Shown here in pieces: positions 37,201 to 46,661 of a DNA stretch of 64,000 nt. The stretch's first letter is position 1. Every line of letters begins with the position of its first letter. Position numbers and translations under genes: made by a program. The stretch comes from Deuterostichococcus epilithicus (taxonomy: Eukaryota > Chlorophyta > Trebouxiophyceae > Prasiolales > Stichococcaceae). The notes below the pieces were generated by a model. The model was not told where the DNA came from, ran no database searches, and worked only from the letters and a program-made list of their open reading frames with translations. The stretch covers positions 124,012-188,011 of the forward strand of contig JAVTLE010000004.1 of NCBI GenBank assembly GCA_033439295.1. The letters are read 5' to 3'.

Positions 37201-40200
37201 TTTGAGGGATGCGCAGGCGGGGTCGGTCACCAACGAACTCGAGGCTGACCCATGTGGTGTCAGGCGCTGCGGCGGATGCGCGGGGGCACGGCAGCAGCGG
37301 CGCATGACGCGGCTGGCGCCTGCGATCTCTCGTGCAAATTTGCTCTCCCTGCGGGTCCCGCGGGTCAAACTGACAGCATCCGTCCGGACGCTGACATGTC
37401 GCGTGCGCCCGTTCGTAACAGCCGGACATTCGGCGGGCGGCGGACGAGCGGCCGTGGGAAGGCCGCCGCTCGGCGCTGCTGTTCCGGGGAGCTCGCTCCA
37501 CGCCGGCGCGCCTGGCGCTGTTCGAGTCTGACGCCCTGGCCGAGTCCAACCTGACGGACTTTGCATACACGGACGTGGACGAGGAGACGGAAGGCGCCGA
37601 CGGCGACGTGGCCACCAAGTTCGGCGGCGACGCGTGCGCTCCGCCACTGCCACTCCCTGGCCTCAATGCCAGCTGTTCGAGCTGTTCACCATGCACGATG
37701 CACGTTGCCGCTGCCGCGCATTGGCGCTCGTGGCTGTCGCCGCGCTCGAGGGTTGCTAAGGACTGTCCGACAGCCTGCGTGTCGCTCTGAGCCTTGTTGC
37801 CGGCTGGTCCAGTGACCTGTGCGCCGCTGCTGCGGCGGACGCAACCTCAGCACCAGGCTGCTGGGCAGGCGAGCTGCTTGTCCGTTTGCCTTGCTGTTCG
37901 CCTGTTGTCTTGGTCCGCCCACTGCCTTTAAACATGCGGCCAGCGCCAGATGAAACGGTGAGGGCCCCCGGGTGGAGTGCTGCAGGCTGCCGTGTCCTGG
38001 CTGTGCGCACCAGCTGAGCAAACACTGCCGGCATTGGGATCGACACCACGCCCGACCTGCCTGGTGACCACCAGAGTTTCTGCCGTGCTGCAGGGAGGGC
38101 TTCCTGAAGCCGCCGCAGCAGTGCGACACGCGCTACATCCTGCACATGCAGGTGCGGCGGGCCCAGTGTCCAGCCAACAGCAGACGGCCTGCTCGAATCT
38201 CCGCCTGCAGGATGAGATTGCCCGTGTGCAAAAATCCTAACCCATGGCCCGAGAGCGTGCGGTGCAGCCCTGTGTGCCGGTGCGGGCCATTGTCCGCTGT
38301 CTGCGTGTTCAGTGCCGTGCAGGCCTGCTCCGCCTACACGCGCCCGGCTGCCGACAGCTTCTGACACCCCACTTCTTCGAGCATTCCCGGAGCAGGGCTC
38401 GGCGCACAGCGGGCGTCTCAAGTACGCGATGGCTTGCAACACCGTCGTCATCTGGCCACGCCACGAGACCAAGGGCCGCGAGGAGTTTTTCCACCACCTG
38501 CTCATGGTGCGGCAAATACCTCACCGGTTTCGCATGGCACAGTGGCGCTGGCCCGTGATCCATATGCATGATCCCCCACCAGCCGGACGAAAGTTGGTGC
38601 TCTTGGCGGCGCGGCGTCTGAAAGGCATCTTCAGCTGCTGTCTGGACGGCTCTTGCTTTAGCAGCGCCCTGCATGCACGTGCAGCCACCATGAGAAGGGC
38701 AGTCCCACTGCGCATCGCTCCACCCGGCTGTCGCGGCGGCGGCTGCCGCCACCCCCACCGCCACCGGCCGCTTGGCAGCCCTGCTGTCAGCAGTGCGTCG
38801 TCTGCTCGAGGGCGCTGACATGGGGGCGCCCGAGAGCTGATCTGACTGTGGTTGTTGCGACACCCTGAACTCCGTCTCTGACTCCACACCTGCGACCCAC
38901 AGGACGGTGTGAATGTGGTGATGGTGCCGCCGGTGACGGCTGCCAACGGCGGCGCGCACCTGCTGGAAACAGTGGAGAGGCTGGAAGCGGACGCGAGGCG
39001 CACCAAGCGCGTCGGGCGGCGCGCCGGCGCGCTCATCCAGCACCGCCTGCGCCAGGAGGACGTCCTGAGCCACTGGGAAACGGTGTGTCCTCCCACCAGG
39101 GTTGCTATCCTGTTGTTGCATTTTCTGGCCGGGCTTCCAGCAGGATTCGAGCGGCAGGTGTAGCAGCAGGCGCGGCGGCGACAAGACGAGCTGACCCACA
39201 ATGCTGCCGGTCGTGATCCTACCGAGCTGCTGTCGCAGTTGGTGCTCCGCAGCAGGAGCCGTGGAAGCCTGGTGCATGTTGTGGATGACACCACCCCTAT
39301 GGCCTGGAGCGCCGGTCTTTCACCGCCTGCCCAGCCCTGCGCCACCCCTCACTGGCATGCCGCCTGCCGCCGCACAGGTTCAGTTCTTCCTGCACCCGGA
39401 ACTGCAGAGGCTCCGGCTCAACCTGGAACCAGATTCATCGACCTCGCCATACAAACAGACACATAGCCATGGGCCTCTTGGCGCTGCGCAGGTTCTGCGG
39501 CAGCACTCGGAGCTGCAGAAGTTCGAGCTCAAAACGCCGCACGAAGACGCGGTGCCGCTGGAGGACAGCATCCAGCGCGGCGAGTCCTTTGACGGCCTGC
39601 CCGACTCCATAGCAGAGGCCCGCAACTGCACCGTGTGTCAGGTGTGCCCTCGACATTACGCTTGGTTCCTAGCGGAATTGGTACACCTGCTCCCTGCGAC
39701 AGCGTGGCGCCCTGCACTGCGCCCACGGACTCCCAACAGGACCAGAGGTCAGCCAACCAAGTCCTGGCTGCTGTCAGGCTGCGCAGCGCTGGCTGGCAGG
39801 CTCGGTGATGTTGTGTTCAGCTTGGGCAGCTCGCCCTGAGCCGCTGCATCTGCCTGGTCCCATCAGAGCAGGGCTGCAAATCGCTGCAGCGTCCTGCACC
39901 TGCACTTCAATCGACTACTATGTGTTGTGTGTGCTTTGGACTTTGCACGCCCCTGCACCCGCTCATCTCAAACTGCTATGCACACCCGGCAAGCGACTCG
40001 TCAGCTTTGGTGCATCCTTCCCACCGCCATTCCGTTGCAACACCTTGGACAGGCGTTTGGGCTGGGCGATCCGGAGCCGCTGGCAAAGCGGCGTGCGGCC
40101 GCGCGCGCCGAGCGCAAGCAGGCGGCTGCGGCGCGCGCCAAGGCGGCCGCCAAGGTGAAGCAGGCTGCGGAAAAGCGGCGACGAGCGGAGGAAAAGCAGC

Positions 40201-40415
40201 GCGAGGACGAAGAGCAGGAGGAAAAGGCAAAGGAGGAGGAGAACAAGAAGGAGGAAGACAGAAAAAGGGCGGAGGAGGAAGAGAAAGCGGACGAGGGCAA
40301 GGAGGAGCAGGGCATAAAGGATAAAGACGAGGGGGCAAGCGACGGGAAAGGTGAGGAGCGCCGCCGGCTGCAGTGGCAGCGGGTGCGCCGCATGCTGCTG
40401 TGGAAGGCCCATTAG
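34212..40415 (+). CDS. GT90 (CAP10/KDELC/POGLUT-like) glycosyltransferase, type II membrane protein
   Basis: Twelve exons join in phase to 2106 nt, or 701 residues: 34212-34493, 34923-35106, 35506-35615, 35894-36004, 36365-36451, 36856-37113, 37422-37633, 38094-38151, 38396-38506, 38903-39082, 39492-39641 and 40053-40415. A short basic N-terminus and one membrane segment (LWLALATAFLTIATVLSV) indicate a Golgi/ER type II protein, followed by a glycine run. GT90 landmarks are FDDFNAWRGDVDGITLEAVE, IVDNKAYVVGE, PNADVVIWTGN, VPDDSFAGLPDAGIRPW, SALLFRGARSTPAR, CDTRYILHMQ and the nucleotide-sugar site SGRLKYAMACNTVVIW. The last exon is a strongly charged Lys/Glu/Arg coiled coil ending WKAH. Relatives transfer glucose or xylose to proteins or polysaccharides; substrate here is unknown. 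ATG 34293 is an alternative start. Confidence 0.87.
39372..39545 (+). repeat. Decayed upstream copy of GT90 exon 11
   Basis: True exon start at 39492: VLRQHSELQKFELKTP. Copy after an acceptor-like CACAG at 39378: VQFFLHPELQRLRLNLEP. Spacing is 114 bp. The copy has lost the rest of the exon. Confidence 0.75.
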
Positions 40416-41423
40416 GGCAGGATCCTTACACCTGCAAGCACTCCTGGCTCGTCACACCCACAAGAGCGTCAGAGCAGTGTCACGAGTCTTGGAAAAAAGG
40501 ATTTTTGGGCATGACTGCCTAGGTAGGGGCGCCTCAAACAAGCACTTGGCGCAGTTGGACAGGTGGCAAGTGGCGGTTGACTGCCGACCAAACCTGACAA
40601 TGGCCTAGATTGCAATTGTCTGGGGTGGTTGGTAAGCAGGCCGCGATCTCGTCCAGCCGCCTTTGGTCAAGCTCGCTCGCTGGAATGGAGAATGGCATAG
40701 GTGTGTCTATCTTGGTGCACGCGTCGCACTCATACAACTCCTGGCAGGTCTGGTGGTTCACGGGCCGAGAGATTGCAGTGTTTTGCACTTGCATACGTTC
40801 CAAGAGGTCATGGGGCACTGAACCAAAACGGATACCGTACTGCGAACCTGCTGTGTTTGTCCACTCGGTGCCTCGTGTCACGGCAACAGACTGTTGTCAG
40901 GCCCGGGCTGCAGCGCGGTGGTAGCGCCGTGCCTTCACAGAGGGGCCAGGCGGGACCGCCGCTCGCTTATGGCAAACACAGGCTGCAGCTGCGCGCGTCT
41001 GGAGCGCAATGCGCAGGCCAATCTGCAAGCCGGCCAGCAGCGCAGAGCTGACAAGCTCCGCACGCCAACCAGGCCAACCTGCCTTTGCGATAGCGGCGGC
41101 TGGCGTATGTCCTGTTGTGCCTTCCCCTGCCTCAGGTCTTGGAGGCGGCTGTTGGCGAAAAGCGGTCGAAGCCCTCCTTTGTGATGCGCTCCTGCCGCTG
41201 CTGCTCCCTGCGAGCACGGCAGCGGGTCACACCCGGTCTCAGTGACAAGGCGTGCCACACGCTGGTTCAAAAACAATCTGGCCGGTGCTTTTGCTGTGAA
41301 TATTCTCTATGACGGCGCAGGCTTATGACCCTGCAACTATTGCACGTTCACAGCTGCGCGGCCGCACAGGGCGTGCGACCGCCAAGCGCCAAGCGTCACA
41401 CGGCATCAGCAGCAAGTGTAAAT
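40416..41423. other. Convergent intergenic region
   Basis: It separates the ends of the GT90 and PP28-like genes. Several short frames exist but none has family features. A TGTAA motif, the chlorophyte poly(A) signal, overlaps the PP28-like stop on the minus strand. Confidence 0.35.
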
Positions 41424-43539
41424 TTACAAAAGGATGAGAGGCAGAGCGCACCGCCTCTGGCGGATGAGCGCCAGGCGCTCCATGTCTAGCCGCGCCCGCT
41501 CCGCCTCCTCCGACTCCACCGCGCTCCTGCACAGTCGCCCGTCATGTGTCAAGGCTTCGTTCCCGCGATAAGCTCCGCCAGTCTGGATTGTGAACGTGTG
41601 TCAGGGGCGGCGCCGGCCTGCGAGCACGCCTCTCGGGAGGTGAACTGCCAAGTGCCTCGGTGCAGATCCGCTGCGGTCGGCCACCTCCGAGAGGCGGCGC
41701 CTCCGGGCTGCCGCGCCACCGTCTGTGGGGCGCACTGCTGCGCTTGATGCACATCGGCTGGCTCTGGCTGCAGGGCAGGGCGCTGCCGTGCTGGCCGCCG
41801 CGCTGGCTGATGCGCCGTCGCCGCCCTTCGCAGCATGCGGCAGTTGCGCCAAAACGGCCCGGCGCTCGGCAAAACGCCTTTTTCTGCTAGTGGACTCTTG
41901 AGTCGGACAGCTGCCGGCCAGGGGGCTGCATGAAAGTGCCCACCTGGCGGCGGGCTGACTGGGGCCCGGCGGCGGCTTGCCGCGCTGCTGCGCCGCCAGC
42001 TTGCGCGCGATGTCCGCCGCGGAGGTGTCCTCATCGGACTCTGACTCCGTCTCCGTCTCCTCCTCGGAGTCTGTTTCGCCCTCGCTGCTTTCGCTCGCCG
42101 CCTGACCCGCCGCCTTCGGCTGCAGACACGAGAGCAGGACTGTTGGGAGGCCGGCTGGCACCAAGCTTGCAGCCTCAGAGTCCGTCTCCTCTCCGCAGAA
42201 TCAATGTTCTCTGCTCCTCGCTGTCGCTCGGCGCCTGCCAGGCCGCATTTGGCTGCGACAGCAGTACGGACCAATGTTGGGAAATGGCTGCGTCATCCTC
42301 AAGGGTTGCGTCGAATTCTCCTCGGACTCCAACCCAATCTCCTCGGTCACTGCCCTTCTCACTATTGCTTGGCGCCTGCCCAGCCATCTTCGGCTGCAGA
42401 CACGATCACAAGACAGTCCTGTGGCTGATTCGCGCCAGGCGCAAAGATGACCAATGTCCCCCTCCTCGCTGTCGCTCGGCAGCTGCCCCACCGTCTTCGG
42501 CTGGGCGCCGGCTAGAGATGTGTTGGGCTCCACGGACGAGAGCATATGGCTAAAATGCCGAAATTGAGCTGGCCGTTCTTCGATGTCCATTTCCTCCTCC
42601 TTTCTGTCACTCTGGCAGCTGGCCTGGCGTTCTCGACAGTGGCATCGACGCCAGAGATGCATGCCGCAAGCATCACCGCCGCCACAGTCGTCATTGCTGC
42701 TCCACTTGCCGCGGCTAAAGCTTCCGCTGACTCTGGCCCGGTTTTGTAAAATATACTGGCGGAACTCAGGCTGCTGTGAACATGCCAGCATGTGGCCGAC
42801 ACTGGCCCACAGGTTGCAAACGAGTCAATATACCTGGCCTGCCGGCGCAGCCGCCACTGCCGCTGCCGGCTTGGCGTCTGCCGCGGCATCCGCTGCTGGC
42901 GCCCCTTCGTCTGAGTATTCGTCCTCGCTATCTGACGGCGGCATCATGCCCGCCGTCGCCGGCTGGCCGGCTGCAGCAAGAAAGCTGTTTACCGCAGCGC
43001 CGTGCACAACCAAGAACAAGGAATTCAGACGTTAACATGCTCGCCCAGCAGCGGTCCCACCATGCTACCACGCTCAACGTCACAGACTGTCGTGCTGCAC
43101 TCGTGCCAGTTGACAATGCCAGCCATTCGCACGGCCCTTTCGGAGGTTTCGACAGCCCCGGTCAAGCGCATTGCGAACGCCCACACCGCGCAAGGCTTGA
43201 GCGTGCGAAATCAGAGGCATGCACATGCATTGCTGCATGCTCGTGTGAGGCGGAATGCTGGAAGGCTGGCCAGCCTTGCTTGGCGTGCAACGCCCTGATG
43301 CACCTTCGCACAGCAACGGAGAAGACAGCCATGTCCGGCACAGCAGAAGCATCCACTGCAGAGGAGTCAGTCTTACCATCTCGCTTCACTTTGACTTTTG
43401 TCACTCGCTCCTCCTCCGACTCGCTGCCCGAGTCATCGGATGCTGCAGCATCTGTGGCTGGTCGCCAACCCCTGCCGCCGCGGGCGCGTCCGCTGCTGGC
43501 GCCACCCTTGCGCGTGCCATGGCCGCGTGTTTTCCCCAT
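41424..43539 (-). CDS. Small acidic phosphoprotein, PP28/PDAP1-like
   Basis: Four exons (43539-43377, 42970-42834, 42119-41944, 41526-41424) join in phase to 579 nt, 192 residues. The start MGKTRGHGTRKGG is basic. Then come Ser/Asp/Glu stretches of casein kinase 2 type (ASDDSGSESEEE, PPSDSEDEYSDEG, SEEETETESESDEDTS). The C-terminus EEAERARLDMERLALIRQRR resembles the conserved end of PP28/PDAP1, a 28-kDa heat- and acid-stable phosphoprotein of about 180 residues in animals and plants. The usual central Asn-Pro-Asn motif is not visible, so the assignment rests on length, the charged architecture and the C-terminal helix. The chain ends in an unusual ALPLILL. It could instead be an unrelated acidic coiled-coil protein. 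Confidence 0.6.
42060..42515 (-). repeat. Three decayed upstream copies of PP28-like exon 3 start
   Basis: The true exon starts QPKAAGQAASESSEGE, with plus-strand CGCCTTCGGCTGCAGAC at about 42111. Copies with (C/A)(T/A)CTTCGGCTG or CATTTGGCTG lie near 42245, 42388 and 42492, spaced about 133, 143 and 104 bp. Translated on the minus strand they read QPNAAWQAPSDSEE, PKMAGQAPSNSEK and QPKTVGQLPSDSEEG. Each keeps the acceptor, the Gln-Pro-x-x-x-x-Gln pattern and the acidic start, then loses frame. Confidence 0.85.
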
Positions 43540-44261
43540 ACTGCAGCGCTAGATGCGAAATGGCCGGAAAACTTTGCTGGCGCTGGGGAACGACTGCCCA
43601 TTTTGCCATCAAAATTTCATTGGGAAACTCGTTGACTGCCAGTGTCGATTGGCGGTTTCTGAGATTGCCTTTCACAACCTCGCCCCGCCGGCGCCCTCCG
43701 GCACAAACTTGGCGGCATCTCGTCCGTTTTCCTGAAGCAATTTCTTGCACCTGGCGGACCAACGAACAGGTAACTTCCTGAACAAAACTTGCAAATCATG
43801 TACACATGCAGATATATATGCCAGCTGTCAACAGCCTGAAGTACATGGAAGGTGGCAGCCTGAAACCCTGGCACTTACTTGCTTCACATCGACATCTTGC
43901 ACTTCGTTGGGAGCTGATGTCGAGATATGCCTCTGTGGCACGTTGTATGCACGAGCCGCTTGCGTGTCACATGGTAGCAGGCATGGTGCAATCAAAGACG
44001 GCGGAATTCTTGACAAGCGCTGCCTCTAGCAGCGCCGGAAGCTTGCTGACGACAAAGCTGGCTGCGAAGCCAGCGGCGCGCAAAGGGTGATACGGGCTGC
44101 GCATCCAGTGGCCAGCCTGCATCACCAGGCACAAAGTCCAGCGTGTACAAGATCTGTACACTTTACGATCAATTCAACATATATACCGGTTCATTCGTCG
44201 GCCTCCTGCCAGGTAAAACATGCTGATTCACGAAGGCGACATGACGAACGCGACTTCTCAC
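43540..44261. other. Region with no assignable exon
   Basis: Lies between the PP28-like start and the Hint-like exon, both on the minus strand. A minus-strand frame near 43985-44085 (LRAAGFAASFVVSKLPALLE) could be an exon downstream of the Hint-like one, but no junction could be fixed. Confidence 0.3.
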
Positions 44262-44467
44262 CGCGCGGGCGAGACCGCTGACGGCGTGGTTTAGCGGCAT
44301 CAGCACGCCCCACACGTGCAGCTGGCGCATCAGCCACGGCGCGATGCGGAATGCAAGGCGAGCCTTGGCGGCGGCAGCCTGCTGCTTCAGGGCCTCTGAC
44401 TCAGCTGCGGTGAGGTGCGACTCCTTGTTAAAGCAGGACGCCACAATGCCGTCGACAATAATGTTGC
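44262..44467 (-). CDS. Hint/Hog (hedgehog-intein type) domain C-terminal exon, partial gene
   Basis: The exon 44467-44262 has a good acceptor (CATGCAG) and donor (GTGAGA). It enters in phase 1, so the preceding codon completes Gly, giving GNIIVDGIVASC, the characteristic last strand pair of Hint domains. A KESHLTAAE stretch and APWLMRQLHVWGVLMPLNH follow, like the hydrophobic end of hedgehog autoprocessing domains. Hint domains cleave their own backbone. The N-terminal part with its catalytic Cys was not found nearby. Ser/Thr/Gly-rich frames at about 44800-44990 and 45100-45290 on this strand may be linker exons of the same gene. Family call is from one exon. Confidence 0.45.
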
Positions 44468-44779
44468 CTGCATGATAGAGACCATGCTCATCAGATAGTC
44501 AAGCCGACGAGCTTCTGTAGGGGGGTGCTAGGTGAACGGGTTCCTTTCTGGGGAGAGGTGCTGCAAGCTTACACCATGCATGCTGTGCTGCTGTCAGTTG
44601 ATGCTGCTGATCATGATGAACAGCTGTAGCAAACTGCAAATGCCCTTGAGGTGCTGTGATCTCTCAGCAGAATGCAGACATAGAGTACCACGCGAGGTGT
44701 GGACGTTGACAGCGGTTGGTAGCGCCAGCTGGCTTTTTGCCGTGATGGTGCTGATGCTGACAGCTGAGTGTCCAGGCTG

Positions 44780-45290
44780 CTGAACGAAAATCTCGTCGCA
44801 GTGGACACGCTGGAAGTCGAGCCGCCAGTGCCAGATGAAGCGCCTGCGCCCGACGCGCTACTAGTGGCAGTACTGCCTGCGCCACTGCCCGACGACGAAC
44901 TTTCGCCATCGTCGAGGACATATCGGACGAACTGCTGTTTGACAACTGCAACTGACCGTCTTCTAAAGACAGCAGGCACACCTTTTGTGGCGAGTGTGTG
45001 ACAGCAATTGCCAGGCTTCCACGAACGAGAAGTCATCACCACAGCGCAGTGAAATTTGGCCGAGGAGAGCTTCCCAAGATGCACTTTATAAGCTCACGAC
45101 TCGCCTGTGGCAGCGGTTACGTCGGATGCCGCGGGAGTGCTGGTGCCGACGAATGAGCCCGCGGTCCCTGACCCAACAGCGGTGCTGCCGCCCTGTGAGG
45201 TGGTTGCTGCAGAAGCCCCGCTGTTGGTCTGCGCCAGTTTGCGGTGACCGCAGGCACCTGCAGATGAGCCAAAGAGGCTTGCGCGATCCA
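44780..45290 (-). CDS. Ser/Thr/Gly-rich exons, possibly of the Hint-like gene
   Basis: One exon opens after TCATCTGCAG at about 45262 and reads ACGHRKLAQTNSGASAATTS with donor GTGAGC near 45105. A second frame at about 44990-44780 begins QQFVRYVLDDGESSSSGSG and continues Ser/Thr/Gly-rich. Such linkers are common between extracellular modules in green algae. No family recognised, and the junctions are unproven. Confidence 0.35.
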
Positions 45291-45659
45291 CCATACATGA
45301 ATCACAAGCGCGTCATATCAGGGGCAGATCCTTATCAAGCACGAGAGACAGTACCCGCAGCAGAGCCGCGGCTGATGGTGCGTGTTCCCAAGCCGGTCTT
45401 ATGCGGCAGTCTGGTCAGTTTTAAAATCTGTTTCGCCGAACTAGCGTTCGGTTCTGGACGGACTGTTCTGGACTTTGACCAGCAGGGTACTCTTCACTTC
45501 TTCAGCAACATTGGCGCTGCAAACTTGCGCATGTGCACTGTCGAGAGAGTGCTTTTTTATTTATTTATGCAACGTAACTCACAGAAGTCCTGTTACATGC
45601 CTACAGCCGAGAGTTGAACACAGTTTTCAGCACAAGCCGCCGGGTGCACCGTCAAACTG

Positions 45660-45875
45660 TCAGTGCATCGCAATGATGGTTCGTTTGGCATCGTGTGCGT
45701 GGCCGTACATGATGTAGGGAAAGATGCAGAAAGTTGATGGCTTGGCACCTCTGGGGCAGAGAGAATCAGCGTCGGCGGCCATCGAACAGGCAGGAAAGCA
45801 GGCAGAGGCCAGCAGAATCAGCAGCAGCATGCCGCTAGCTGCTCCATGGCGACCGGCAGCCATGCTGGTGCGCAT
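45660..45875 (-). CDS. Possible secretory N-terminus
   Basis: The frame from ATG 45875 has a basic start and a strong hydrophobic core (GMLLLILLASACF), then DADSLCPRGAKPSTFC and a stop at 45660 unless spliced earlier. It is typical of a signal peptide followed by a short cysteine-containing region. It lies upstream on the same strand as the Ser/Thr-rich and Hint-like exons and might be their first exon. Confidence 0.35.
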   Translation of the reverse strand: MRTSMAAGRHGAASGMLLLILLASACFPACSMAADADSLCPRGAKPSTFCIFPYIMYGHAHDAKRTIIAMH

Positions 45876-46661
45876 GATTCTCGAACAGTGGATCAGCGGT
45901 CGCTGAGACACAGTCTCGGCGAAAGGGCTGGAGAACTGCGAGATGATGACAAAAAATGTCAGGCTCGCTTTCTTGTGTGAGCCTGCTCTAAATTCGATTG
46001 CCCACGCTCTGTCACCGTCTGGGAGCCCATGCATGTCACTGCCGGCGGAAGTTACGTAGCGGCTGATGTCACCCATGTGTCCCTGTTGGATCAACGGCAG
46101 GCTAGCACAGCAAACACAAACCGAGACGCAGCTTACCAGAGCACCGCCGACAAGAAGCGGCAAGAGAGGCGTGCCAGACACTATACTGGTAATATGGCGC
46201 AGCAGTGACGGCCTAACTATATATGCGAGTCGTGGCCCAGATGTATGTACAGCTGCCGCGTTGAGCAGAACAATACACTGCTGCTGAGATCCCATACAAA
46301 AACGGTCCTCGAAACACCACACACGTGAGCTCGTGTGCAGTTGCATGCACAGCGGCGCTGCTAGTGGCTGAGGTGCCAGCCGTGGCTGTCTTGGCTCAGG
46401 GTCGGAAACTGCGGTCATGCACCGCCCGCACGACTGCCGGTACCTCGTTCCTGTGTACAGCACATCCTTTCAGATGCTCGTGACTGGGATCCTGTCGAGA
46501 CTTCAGTGCCTAAAACCTGGCGTATGGTGGAGATATCATTGGCCATGGGGCACCAAAAGGCAGCATCATGCGCATGTGGTTGTGCTGCCCGTCTTGGTGC
46601 CAGCAGGCAGAAGCAATGGTCAATCTTGCCTGTCTGTACGACACACGTCCTTGCAACCCAC

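Noticed and set aside
35821-37653. A 610-codon minus-strand frame opposite the GT90 gene
   Set aside because: It spans several proven plus-strand exons and introns, is Arg/Pro-rich and has no domain; it is a GC-bias shadow.
38309-39345. Two long minus-strand frames opposite GT90 exons 9-11
   Set aside because: They overlap plus-strand exons fixed by intron phase and GT90 motifs, and show no domain of their own.
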